NCBI GenBank assembly: GCA_036852015.1
Contig: JAANDG010000169.1
Coordinates: 186,001-250,000, forward strand
Source of the DNA: Pelodera strongyloides
Taxonomy: Eukaryota; Nematoda; Chromadorea; Rhabditida; Rhabditidae
Reading direction: 5' to 3'
Length of the DNA stretch: 64,000 nt
The notes under the pieces were generated by a model, which did no database searches, was not told the DNA's origin, and worked only from the letters and a program-made list of their open reading frames with translations. Positions 46,301-58,100 of this stretch are shown here, piece by piece; the stretch's first letter is position 1, and each line of letters begins with the position of its first letter. The position numbers were made by a program, and so were the translations under genes.

Positions 46301-46620
46301 ATCTTCCGTGGCGAGTAAGTCTATCAGCACGGTGATGTGCAACATCTGAAATAAAAATGAGTTTTTCTAAAAGAGTATGTGTTCATGTTCAGTGTCCTCC
46401 GGAGGGAGTCCTGCAGGCCACAGTGGTCTGCCGAACCTGCCGAAGTAGTGCGCACAGAGATGTAGCTGCTTTTTAGTATTGCACCCTGCTAACCAAAAGT
46501 ATGGAACCCCTTCGAGGTCTGGTGATTAAGAAAACATTAAATTTGAAACAAGTCACTCAGGGAGAAAATTTCCAAACAAACCAAGATGATCAATTGAATA
46601 TCGGTATGAATTCGTAGCAT
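43336..46620 (-). CDS. four-helix membrane protein with short Lys/Glu/Ser tail (tandem copy A)
   Basis: Paralogue of 39423-42792. Exons: 46620-46582, 46345-46280, 46004-45900, 45703 to about 45570, 45420-45315, 44205-44054, 43944-43863, 43629-43554 and 43375-43336. It starts MLRIHTDIQLIIL, against MLRIHTDIHLMII in copy B. Exon 2 ends LLATEDIFFNSVK, against LVATEDLFFNNIK. Hydrophobic segments: MLHITVLIDLLA, GATAFSFFCMCIALALMA, VIEFFSALTDVACTILLFL and MSILVLVLKVGSMVLMVL. The tail begins APPTPTDEQKEQEQ, runs through E/K/R-rich sequence, and ends KSKSRGKKETP. The tail is about half as long as in copy B and lacks its repeat. The exon 4 donor is unresolved: no strong GT fits the phase. Its long introns carry a Helitron-like element and a tRNA-like unit. 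Function unknown. Confidence 0.75.
44366..44905 (+). mobile_element. Helitron-like family member with GC-rich inverted repeats
   Basis: The head AGACGGCTACCGCCGCCCGA and GGGCATACTTATATGAAACG match the copies at 31980 and 59136. Inside, CCCTTCTTTTTGGTGCACTG near 44597 is repeated inverted near 44830 (CAGTGCACCAAAAAGAAAGG). A second GC-rich hairpin is built on CCCCCAGCCAGGGGC. Ends not fixed. Confidence 0.5.
45082..45150 (-). repeat. tRNA-like unit in copy A intron
   Basis: On the minus strand TGGTTCAGTGGTAG (A box) and GGTTCGAGTCT (B box) are correctly spaced. The T stem and acceptor stem do not pair, so this is a tRNA-derived repeat, not a tRNA gene. Confidence 0.55.
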
Positions 46621-48048
46621 TGTTTATGTTTTTCGTTGTTGTTCTTCTGTGGGAAAAAAGTAGAAAATATAAAGGAAAGGGAAATTAGGCATATCACACG
46701 AATACTTGCAGCAGGAATTTGCATTGAATAGTAATTTGCGCATGCCCTGCAAATTGGAAAGGATGTCCAAGGAAGCCTGTAAGCCTTGTAGCTCGCGCTC
46801 ACCCTCGCCGTCGCGCGCTCTCTAAGTGTGCTTGGCGGGCCTGGGATCCGAACCGCGACGATTGCCGGAGACCATGGATAGCTACCACCAGGCCATATTT
46901 TCACTGCACGCATTATGTATACATTTTTCCATAGAAATGCCTTCAATCTGCTAGGAGATTCTTTACCTTGGGTTATATTGCGTGCCGAATGTGTAAATTC
47001 ATTTGACTATTCCGCACGGACGGTGTTTGTTACGTACACCTCTCATGCAAATGTGGGTACAGAATCGTTCATAAAAAGCAAGATGTATGCCACGTTTGCA
47101 GCTTCATGAAAAGCTTCCTGAAACTAAAAAACTAGAAACTAGACTCTCAAAAGACAAGCCGATTTGTTTTTTCTTGTTTCTGTCTTGCCTGTCAAGTGAC
47201 AAACAAACAAAAGTAGAGGGTAATAAAAGCGAGTAGAGATGGTAAAAGATCAAACAATTCATGGAGATTACAGAGAAGTAGAGAGGGAAATGGAGCAAAA
47301 ATCACTTGGAGAGTCCCAACAAAAACAGCTGAGAGTCCACATAACCTGTGACATTTTTCCACATGAGATCTGTCCTAAGTTTCATGGTTATCTTGACTCT
47401 TCAATTTTTAAAATGTCCAACATTTAACAGTTATAGTTTTAAGGTCCCAGTTATAAGTGAGTGGTGATTCTTCACCTTTTACCGGTGTTTTTTTCCACAG
47501 TATTTATTCATTATTTCACGGCTTTTAGTACCTGGCTAAAACTACATCGTAAGTACATCTCGAATAGTACGTGCCACATGCCCTGTTTTCCTTATTTTTT
47601 CTTCGAATGTTTTCGTAAATAAAAAAAGTGAGAACAAAGTTGGCGATAAACACAACACACAACTAGTTGGGACATTTTTCTTTTCATTCGCACTTTATGT
47701 TTCTTTTCTTTTTTTACTTTTTGTGGAGAAATTCATGAAAATTTCATACGTTGTGGGTTGTCTCACCGTTGTTTCATAAACATTCCATTCCTATTCTAAC
47801 AATAAGCTCAGCTTATTGTTAGCGATGGAAATATTTCAATACCACAGTAAGAATTTGTTCACAATTTATTATGAGCAATCATGAAGAATCCGCGTCTCGT
47901 GGCATGCATAACTATCAAAACTCTGAAGGCATTGGCAAAAAAAGATCCTGACCTTCCGCAGTCTCCGATCGCAAAATACAGTTTCATATAGGTGGATGCG
48001 GTCCGGACACTAATATTTTCCATTTCAGTTGAATGTAGTCAAACTCCC
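46621..48048. other. intergenic region between copy A and the F-box gene
   Basis: Divergent spacing of about 1.4 kb. Apart from a tRNA-like unit at 46840-46895 I see AT-rich sequence and no supported exon. Short frames at 46915-47109 and 47239-47427 have no splice support. The first exon of the F-box gene may lie near 47880-47980. Confidence 0.45.
46840..46895 (-). repeat. tRNA-like unit
   Basis: On the minus strand TGGCCTGGTGGTAG (A box) and GGTTCGGATCC (B box) are about 30 bases apart. The flanks are GC-rich (46795-46860). The stems are degenerate. Confidence 0.55.
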
Positions 48049-51000
48049 ATGTCCATGTCACTATTACTGGAATCACTGCCCTATCATTTATTGGATCACA
48101 TCTTTAGTAAACTCGATTTTGAAACCTTATTGAATGCAAGACTCGTCTCGACCAAGTGAGTACTTTATAGTTATATTACATAAGAATACAATTTACAAGA
48201 TAATACTATATTTACATTGTTCTATCTTTACCGTAAATTCTACTAACTAAAGCTTTGTATCGTGCCAAGCAATTAAATGCAGTAAGCTTGAAAAGCTCCT
48301 GAGTTTATACGATTTATACCGATTTATACATACGCAGATGGCAAAGGCCGTCTTAAAGCGAAATGCTAGCCCCTTTGGAAAATTTGCATATGATAAGCAA
48401 ATCCTATGTATCCTATGCTAATTTTGCGCGATCGTCCACGGCAATCGCGCAAAATTAGCATAGGATACATAGGATTTGCTTATCATATGCAAATTTTCCA
48501 AAGAGGCTGGCATTTCGCTTTAAAGCGAATCCGGCCGGTTTTTGAAACACATTGAGTACACCAGCATTCCTATGCAGCTTATGCGAATGAACATAAATTA
48601 GAATAAAAAATCGAGCGAAGTTCGAGTAAATACGCAAGAATTCAGTTGTTTCTAAAACCGGCCGGTATTTCGCTTTAAGGTTTTGGTACACATGCAGGTA
48701 CAGCATCCTGGTTTGGTGGTTAAATCGTTAATGTGTCCGAAATCTTAGTATTCTATTGAAAGATGTTTTGTTAGTAATTATATTTTAGGCTGTGTGACTA
48801 TATTGACCGTAATTGGCATCGATTACCGAAAAGATCAATTGAACTGATCGTAAGCAGACCAAACACTGCCGATAGAGAGGTGGGGTTTCTATAATTATAT
48901 GCCTTGCAATTAAGGACCCTAGTCCGAAGAACGAGAAATTTGTCATCTGTAACTCGTCGCCTAATGCTCAGAACCTCTGCGGAACTGTGATACGCTTTTA
49001 AGCATCGAACCACCCTTTAAAAAAGGAGCATGCTCTTGTAGCATAAAAGATTTGTAATTATCAATCTTATCGGTCTCAATTGGATAGTACTATTTGAGAG
49101 CCAATAAGCATTGTTATTGTTTTTTTCTGATACAAACTAGTAATAATATACATTAGTAAAAATACTTTTTATCCAGGAATTTCTCATCGAGTATATGTTC
49201 TCGGATTTTCCGCTGAAGTATCGGTATGCTTATAAATGTAATCTTTGCTTAGTCTTTGTTGTATACAGTGTAGATGCTCTGCCGCACAGCTTACTCCACG
49301 ACCTTCGCAGATGCAACCTTTTTTGTGCACGTGCAAACGATATACATATGGCAATTACCCATAGTATGGTATTCAAAATACTGTACACCTATTATCCAGC
49401 AAGTCATTGTAGAAACGAGATAAATTAAAAATATATTCTAATTACAGATTGAATATAATTATCGATCGTGAATCTGACTGTTGTACAGAAGAATGGAAGG
49501 AACCGTGGAAATGGGACACACAAATTGACAGACGATGCAATTGCAAACGGTGTGCACTCGTTCAATCAAATTATCGTTTTCCAATTGGTCTATCACCTAA
49601 TCTCTGCATAAGCAAGCTATTAGCATAGTCTTTTCCGTTTAACCTATCCTACTGGATGTCGAATTTCGCAAAGTTTGGATGCTCTTTATCATAATTATAG
49701 CTTTCCTGGTGATCTTCAGCCTGATGAATATCATTTAGAAGTTTATTTCCAGCAATTGGCACGCTAATTATCTGCACGCCAAAGATGGCGTCATGGTGGC
49801 TGAACATGTACTCGATATTGTGTCGGATAAGACAAAGCTCGTCAGCATATGTCTGGTATGTATTTTACATGCGATACAGTATGATACATTAACTATATAT
49901 GCTACCAATGCTTTAGATGAATCAATTGATCAACCCGCAATATTTAGGAAAACCTCTCCCAAGATGAAGCTTATAGAATCGCTCGTAGATGTGCCCGTCT
50001 TGGTTTCTCCCCTCAGTCTCTGTACCTTATTGTTGACAGAAAATATTCGAAAATGAACAAAATTCTCCGCAATTTTGGACCGAGTCGAGAGATACACTTC
50101 AGTGTTAGGTACTGTAGTTATATAACTGCCATGGTTCCAGTGAGTATCATTTTTTTACCCTTTTATCTTTCTTTCAGATTTTCTCTCTCTCTTTCTCTCG
50201 TTCTCTCACTCACTGTATTTGTTCCATTTTCAGAGATAAATCCAACCTTCCGAGCGATTTCTTTTCCTGTTCAACTGTTCGGAATATGAAGGTTTTGCAT
50301 GTTGAACTGACCACTAGAGAAGTGAATCTGAGGTATTGATTTACAATTTTATTTATTTTCTGGAATATGGTATTTATATTTTTCCTTCTAATTAACTGAC
50401 GTAGCTCATTGGCTAGGATACTTGATCGATTGGAATTGAACGGTTGTAGTACGGTAGCTGGACAATTGATACTGCCAATACTGTAATCTTGAGCAATATG
50501 CTTGTGGGAATCTTTGCTGAATCAATGATAAAAATGGACAATGATGCAATTAAATCACTGAAAAACGAGGAATTCTTTTGTGCGCTCCACCTTTCGATAA
50601 ATGAAGAGACGATCAACGAAATGTTATTGGTACGTTGAAGATAGTGCTTATGCGTATTATAACCGGTGCAGTTTTGTTTATTACATGTATAACTTGTACA
50701 TAGCTTACCTCTTGCATGATACTTTGCGCACGGCAGCGTATCTTATCTGAGAGTCATACTCCGTATTGTACTACACGCGCACCCTATTATAGTTTTGCCC
50801 AAACAATGCGAATTCATGATCTTTACCAATGTTGTACCATTCTGTTTGCCGTCTGCGAGTACAAAATTGTTTCAGGAATACATTTCCGGCACTCGTTGGA
50901 CTACGGTAGCAAAGTGCTCTAATCGATGTCAAAGACTTTTCTCTGTTGGAATCAAGGCAAATTTCAACATGGACGCGGCACTCCTTGACATATCAAATAA

Positions 51001-51342
51001 AAAGGTATCTGGTGCGATCATCAGTGATTTTGTTTACATTTACGGCTTGTTCAATCAATGAAAACATTATTGTTTTAGGTAACCGATCAAATGGGCCATG
51101 ATCGATATGTAATAGACCCACAGAACGGTGAGCTACTTGTGGTCGAGTTCTACAGCAGAAGAATATGGATTTCGAAGACAAGCAAAACGTGTGAGTGCTG
51201 TCCGAAACAAGAAGGTTGAGGCTATTTTTCTACAATCAAAATCAGGTTGGTATTCGCGTGGACCTTGACGCGGAAGAACGAGATGTCCAAGTAGACAAGA
51301 TAAACTATGCTCGAACAAAGTCCGTAACAAAAACATAAGTGC
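48049..51342 (+). CDS. F-box protein, nematode type
   Basis: F-box proteins link substrates to SCF ubiquitin ligases through Skp1. The N-terminal motif ESLPYHLLDHIFSKLDF, then LLNARLVSTKLCDYID, fits an F-box. In-frame exons: 48049-48155, 48789-48879, 49177-49223, 49448-49549, 49753-49855, 49948-50108, 50234-50332 and 50458-50629. Later open exons run about 50780-51004, 51080-51190 and 51247-51342. The middle is Cys/Trp-rich (CCTEEWKEPWKW), then a repeat-like substrate region typical of these families. Exon 8 is ambiguous: acceptor 50457 keeps the frame, while acceptor 50416 gives RILDRLELNGC and then a stop at 50484. The joins after 50629 and 51190 do not close in phase, so the 3' part is uncertain and may be damaged. 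The start Met is the first in the F-box exon. Confidence 0.65.
48353..48523. mobile_element. near-perfect palindromic TTAA element, copy 1
   Basis: The arms start TTAAAGCGAAATGCTAGCCC and end with the inverse GGCTGGCATTTCGCTTTAA. They match almost throughout, around a short loop near GTCCACGG. 171 bp, identical in length to 53735-53905. Confidence 0.85.
48520..48678. mobile_element. TTAA MITE (AGCGAAAT family) sharing a TTAA with its neighbour
   Basis: It starts at the TTAA that ends the palindromic element, continues AGCGAATCCGGCCGG, and ends GGTATTTCGCTTTAA. It lies in F-box gene intron 1. Confidence 0.75.
48895..49048 (+). repeat. retroposon 3' end, copy 3, in F-box gene intron
   Basis: It contains TTTGTCATCTGTAACTCGTC and ends GCATGCTCTTGTAGCATAAA, matching the copies at 24604-24745 and 27965-28052 with more changes. 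Confidence 0.5.
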
Positions 51343-52113
51343 TACACCACTTTCGCAATAAGTTTTCTTTGTAAATACTGTATATATCATAGGCGTGGAG
51401 AGTAGAGCCATATCCCATACTTTCCAACTCAAAAGATTTTAACGTTTAACTCGTTTATCATATTCTACTGTTGATAATTGCCTTTTTCTGTTTTACTGCC
51501 ATATTTTGAACACAATCTCTTATTTACTTATTTTCAATTTGTTTTGTATGTATGTATGAGCCATCACCCATTCGTGGCCTAGCTACAATAAGTAATCATA
51601 TCCATAAAAAGTAGTATTAAAAGCTCTACGTAATGTTGGATTATGTAAGGGTTCTACTGTATCGTTTCCACAAAATGTACATATATAGTTGTTGTCTAGA
51701 CTGTAACTGAAATGTTTATTTTTTCTTTGTTTTTTTTTATCAACCATTACCCATTACCAGTATACATACGGTATATACTCAAATCACAATGTGCAGATGA
51801 GTTTCACAAACATCACGACCCGACCACTACACACCACAGTAACATGCAATATTAAGACTGTTATACTGTTTCAAACAGTAGCTGTTTCGCGAACGCGAAA
51901 CTGCAAACAATCATTCAAAACCACTTTCGAGTTTCAACGAGAAAATGAATTTTCGCGCAAATGGAAGAGAGTTCAGAAATTAAACCACATGGGTTCAGTA
52001 GTTTCTTCAGTAGACGAACGATTTTTTTTCAGTTTTTTCAAGACAAATTCAATTTCAATTAGTACGCAACTTTTCCAAATTATGAACGACTATTCACAAA
52101 TTATGAAATTAAT
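51343..52113. other. convergent 3' region, F-box gene and EGF/multi-pass gene
   Basis: A minus-strand AATAAA lies near 51720-51715. Two small perfect palindromes stand close together (TACTGTTTCAAACAGTA and GTTTCGCGAACGCGAAAC, about 51865-51905). An open frame at 51791-52117 has no recognised motif and is not called. Confidence 0.4.
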
Positions 52114-55100
52114 TTAGTCGTTCCTGGCGACCATTCTCCACAGGTACATCTTGACCCTTCCGGTCCAATTGTTATCGAAGTTGCCCTCGAATTCGCCGCG
52201 GCCAGTTCTCATGTGGCGATCGCGCCGCTGCATTGCGGCACCCTGGCGGACCTGCAATAACAATGCTGACGAAAAGCTATTAGTCTAAAACAATTAGTGC
52301 GCTAATTGTCACACTACAAATAGATGAAAAGCACCAGGTCTAAACACCATCGGCCGTATGCATAATACATCCTAGACATAGAAGCACGTAACCTGGAACA
52401 CAGAGACTGACGCAAATATCTGGAAGACTCAAATAACCTTTGGATTTTTTTTCTTTTCCCAAAGATATTAGAAACTTACAGCGTCCCATTCACAATCAAC
52501 GATTGATTGGTAGTAGGCTGCCTTTCTGATGAACTCGTCATATGGTCCCAGGTTGACGCGCGACTTTGGCTGTGGGCCGATGAAGCTGGAAAGTCGGATT
52601 CAACTACGGAAGGAGAAAGCTCTTGCCAGAGAAACTTCATGGAGGTCATGGACTAACACTAACTGACAATGACCCCTTTTTACTTTAACTTTAGCTATTC
52701 CTCCTCGAATATTCTTTTGCCAAAATTGAAATCTGGTATTTCTGCTCACCCTGGCGTGAGGTCGTCTTGGAAGTTGACGTCCAGCGGACGATTACGGGGG
52801 TTCGCCAAACGTTCGCCATCCGGGCAGAACTTCGATTGCACGTTCTAAGTGTTAAAGTAGATGTTACTATAAACGCAATTGAAGGTGTTATACATGACGC
52901 TGTATATTACAATAGCATCCTGGCATCCATGAGTCCATCATAATTATGAAGTGTTTTCGAATATATATATATATATATATATACTCTGTTTGGATTGCAA
53001 AGATCCATAATGTTCAAAAACATACGAAGAATTTGCGCGCGTGTTCCTCGAATGGTGTTCCGATGTATTGCGAGAAGCACACGTCGTCCTCGTACACCTA
53101 AACAAGACGCGGATCAGAAGTGATGAGTGAAGCTAAAAGCAAAAGTTTCCTTGAATCTGTAAGGAAATGTCACCTTGTCGAACTTGGCGTTTTCGATGTC
53201 CTGGGCGTCTTGCAGCTTCTCATCCCAGGCTGGGAACTGAAAAATATTGCATTACATCAAAATCTTCGTGAAGCTTGTGTTTAGGGATCATCATTTTGTC
53301 AAAGCCATACATGAAACCCGATTTTTTTTATGTAAACGGTGTAAGTATCTATGCCTGAAAAAGTCTGAGAAAGTCATCAACAGTGAGAAGGAAAGCTAGT
53401 AAGATTAGAAAATATGACACGACATCCTTAGCATAGTTGAACTGTTTGGTGGAAGGGACATCATAGCCATAGCTGGCTAATGAGTTGCTACAATTAGTGC
53501 AGTTTCAACATTGTATTCTCCTACTTGGTCTTCAATGACGATATCAGCTCCTCTGAGGAAGCTCTGATCGTGCGGCTGCTCATTTCCATCCACAGTCTCG
53601 AAGTCCAGCGATTCCAGTTTGTTGGGGAACTGCCATTTCATAAAGGCGAGAATTTCTTTGAATTCCCTCTGGAAATATGAATGTAAGGAACTCAATAATT
53701 TATATTATATACATTATAAGTGGTGTATACTAGCTTAAAGCGAAATGCCAGCTCCTTTGGAAAATTTGCATATGATAAGCAAATCCTATGTATCCTATGC
53801 TAATTTTGTACGGTCGTCCACGGCAATCGTACAAAATTAGCATAGGATACATAGGATTTGCTTATCATATGCAAATTTTCCAAAGGAGCTGGCATTTCGC
53901 TTTAAAAAATGTCCTATTCGTACCACATCCGGATTTGCTGGCACTCTTCTCGGCTTGACGTGCATGAAGAGTCCCTTCCTTGCTGCGGTGACCACACGGT
54001 GGATGAGACGGTCGAACTTCAGGATGAAGAGGCGCTCCTCGGATCCCTCCGGCATCTGAATGAAGATGGATGCAGAAGGAATCAAGATTACGGTAAGAAA
54101 AATAAGCCCATACTGTCTAGAGATAAACCCTGTCACTGCGGGGCTGGGGCATCTGATGACATAGAAATTTCTCTTTTAAAATTCCTCGTATGCGACTGGG
54201 GTCGAAACGGTGTCCCATATTCAGTATGGGCTCTTGTGAATTATTTACTTCTTCCATGTTCATTTTTTTTATTGATTTCCTTTCTGCAGATAATGCTTGG
54301 TACCCAAAATGGTAAAATAGAAAAACTCCGCTTGTGCGTAAGGTAAACGTTATCTGCTCGCTTCAAATAAGATAATATGATTCCCTACAATGAACACTCT
54401 GTCCCGGTGTGGCTCGCGGACTCTGATCTTGTCCTTGTCGGGGACGAGGTGGCACCAGTGGTTGTAGAGTCTGATCTCCATCTCATGCAGTGGTCCGTAC
54501 TTCTTAAGAAGGCCTCTTCGCATCTCCTCCATCAGCACACGCTATAATTTTTACCGTTAATGAAGAGGGACGAAAGTATTTGTGATCCGTTATTCCACAT
54601 AAGGGGGTGAAAACAATTACCACACACCTAGCTGTCTAAGATAACATAACGTAACATTTATTACGAACATAAAATGTCGCACAGTTTTGTCAAGGCAATA
54701 CCACAATGAATAACTATGAAACGTGAAAATGCAAATCTGATTAAAATAAAAGCATCAAATAAAAACAGTGTAGCTTTACAGGAATAGCCGAGGGTTACTC
54801 TCAATCATAAGTGACTATCCTAAGAAATCAATTGAACAAAAAGAAACACACTCCTGGCACAACAATTGAATGAGCTAATTTTTTGAATGAAAGATTCCTC
54901 ACGGCGGTGGCGTCTTCGACTGTGTAGGCCCTCGAGCGGTACTCCAGGTAGAGTCTGGTCCACCTTCGGAGATACACGGTTTTCATGTAGTCCGGGATGT
55001 AGCTAAACTTTTCATTTGCGTTTGTGTTACATTCACAAGTGATGGACTAAAATATAATAGCAATAATGAGGCAGGCGAGGTCCATAGCCTAATATTAGGA

Positions 55101-58100
55101 GTTTCTACGTGTGCCACATAAAATGTAATCGTTACCAATCCAGTGTTGCGTCCATATTCAGGGGCACGGCTTCAAACTGTTCCGGTCCTGCTTCGGGAAT
55201 GTGGTACAACAGTCGTTGGGGAAGATTAGGGTTCTGAAGGGAACACTTATTTAGTTTGACGAATTTTCGATTGGAAACACCTGGTGGTCCCGCGCCATTC
55301 AAATTACTTTGGGCAATTAAATCACGGTAGTATGAAGTTCAATGTTCACCTCCTTCAGTAGCTCCTGGTTCTTCTTTCTGATCTCGTCCCTCTCCTTCTC
55401 CTTTTCCGCCTCGATGGCATCCTTCTTTGCCTTCTGCTCCTTGGCGTACTGGCTGGGGCGGTACTTGGCCAAAACCTGAAAGATAACTGCTAAAAGTCGG
55501 AGTATATTCAGAATTTCTTAATCATATAGTTATTTCACCAATCGCTATTTGTAGCGCATCCCGCGTGAACTTGGGACACACTATGATGTGGTATTCAAGT
55601 TCTCCAAAATCCATAATAAAAGTTGTTTATTACCTCATCCCGGTTTCTCCAGCTCTCCTCCTCATATTCGGGGCTCACACACTTGGGCAGGTAGCACATG
55701 GCGAAGATGACGAACCGCATACGTACCTAAATATTTACGCGATCATTTTAGTACTAATATAGCCTTGCCACCCACACGTACGAACATTTGGACACTTTTG
55801 CAGCTGTTTATATTTGAAAGAAAAACTAACCCATCCGGTGGTACAATGCAGGGTCTGCAGCACGTTCAGCACGGAGTACACGGTGCTCGACGCGAAGGCC
55901 ATTCTAAATTATTGGGGTTTTTCTCATTGTTATACTTTTTCATAGCTAATATTTTTTTCGTAGCTTCTTACTCATATCCAATTACTACTTTTTTTTTCTT
56001 TGAAACATGCACATAAACACATATAGGAATAGACTTTTTAAAACACAAAGAAACTTGCATCTCGAAGTAGAAGCACGGTTCGTCGGTGCTTCGTACCAAG
56101 TAGTACCATTGGAAGAAGAGGACCAGGGGCATCACTGGGGCATAGTACTGATTCCGGGTGACCTGTATTTTACAAGATATAAACATGTGACTGCACCTAC
56201 AACAACCCCAGTCAGTACTTTGTCGGATGTCCTACATAAAAAAATCTAATATATTTCTGCCAACCTTATTTAGGATCCACAGTTTGGTTGGCCACAAGTG
56301 GTCGAAGTAGGCCTTCACTTTGATCAGTCCATGAGGGCGGCGCCTAAATACGGTATGTCAAATTCAACCAGCCATGCAAATATCGGTGCTGCCTATTTTT
56401 TCTTACAAGCGTTCGTAAAAACCATTGATAGAGTAGCGAGAACACCAGACTTTTTTATTGTCTTTTTTTTTTCGATCTTTTTTTCGTTTTTTTCAAATCG
56501 CAAATTTACTAGGGTTGAAGGGGTTGAAAACTATGAACCTTACTAGGGTCGAAAACTATGAAACTTTTTGGGCAGAAACGATAAAGGTTCAACTCACATC
56601 ATAATCAGCCATCCGGCTTCACCGAATGCCATTCCCAAGAAGCTGAGGGAGAGCAGAGACAGCGAGGTGAGGAGCCAGAGTTCGTCCTTCTCGGACACAA
56701 ACGACGAAAGGCACGTCCAAGGGTGCACGAGCTGAAAGGGTTGACTTACGTAAGTTGGTTGTTACAAGTGGCGGGTTTCGTACATGGCTAATTGTACATA
56801 ATGTGTGGCATTCCAAGAGTTACAACAAATAATGTAGTGGGCGTAGAAGAGAGTTGTTTTCTTCAACTAGTGCGTGTGTATATAGTCAAATGAAACAGAA
56901 CATACGTTGGTCCAGAAGACCCCAGAGATCAGTCCGATGAGGGCCAACAAGGCGCAGAGGGCGTAGTACACGCGGTACTAAACGAAATAAGGTACTGTAG
57001 AACGCGAAACTTTGGCCGGTGTGCGGCCTATAAAAAACTCTGTGGGATCCAGCTACTTTCATTGCATTACATGTTTACTTATGTTCCATGAATAAGCCGT
57101 TAGTATTTCATCGGTTTGCCAGGCCCAGTAACATACCCTGTATGAGAAGAACCAGAGGTACTTTCCCTCGAAGGTTCCCCACCAATTCCGGTTCATTCCA
57201 GCCACAACCGTGAAGAAGTTGATTGCTTCATTGGCAGCCATGTAGATGGCTGTGAGCATTCCAGAGTATATTGAAACTCTCTCCCTCTGTCTGTCTTTCA
57301 GTCCCTCTCCTCATTCCCCCCCCTCTCTCTCTCGTCCTTCTCCGCTCATCCTCGGTACCTTTTTTGATTTCAATCTAGCTGCCACAAATTATAGAATATC
57401 AAGAACAGAGCAAAACATACCGTAGGTGTAGAGGCCGTTGATGGTCATCCAGGTGAAGCGGCAGCCAACGCTGTCAACCTATGATCAAATATGTTAGAAA
57501 TAAGACCTTTATAAAATATGCTAGAACGCCGAAGCGAAACAATTTATTTATTTATTCTAGATCGTTCGCCATATAGTCAGTTACCGTCTGCTACCTGTTG
57601 GATCAATAAAAGCGGGGAGAATCTAATTTTTTTCCAAATAAATTTACTCCGAGCATTTGTGGATTTTTCCAGAGAATGGCAACCATGCCGGCCAGACTGA
57701 GCGCCACTTTTCGAATGTAGCAATACGTTTCTTGAGGGTCCTGAAATGGGTATTCTGTAAGGGCATTCTCATTTGGAAGTAAAAAATGGAAAAATACTTA
57801 CTTGTAAAGTTTGTAAAGTGTGCGCGACAGAGCGATTCGATACAGCAGGGGAAATAAAGTGTCACCTCGGGATCATCGACAATGGTGAACACACCGGCCA
57901 GCTTCAGGAGCAACAGGAACACGTTGGTTGAGGTCATTGTGATCTGGCCCATTGTTCCCCACGAAAGGTAGGCGACCTTAAAATTGTTCTTGAATTTACT
58001 TCCAACTCTTAGTTGAGTTCTTTAAAAAAAGTGTTGAGCCTGGTAAGTAAATTTGCGTGTCGGTTATTGAACTTGTTTTATGTCAGTAAAATAACTAACG

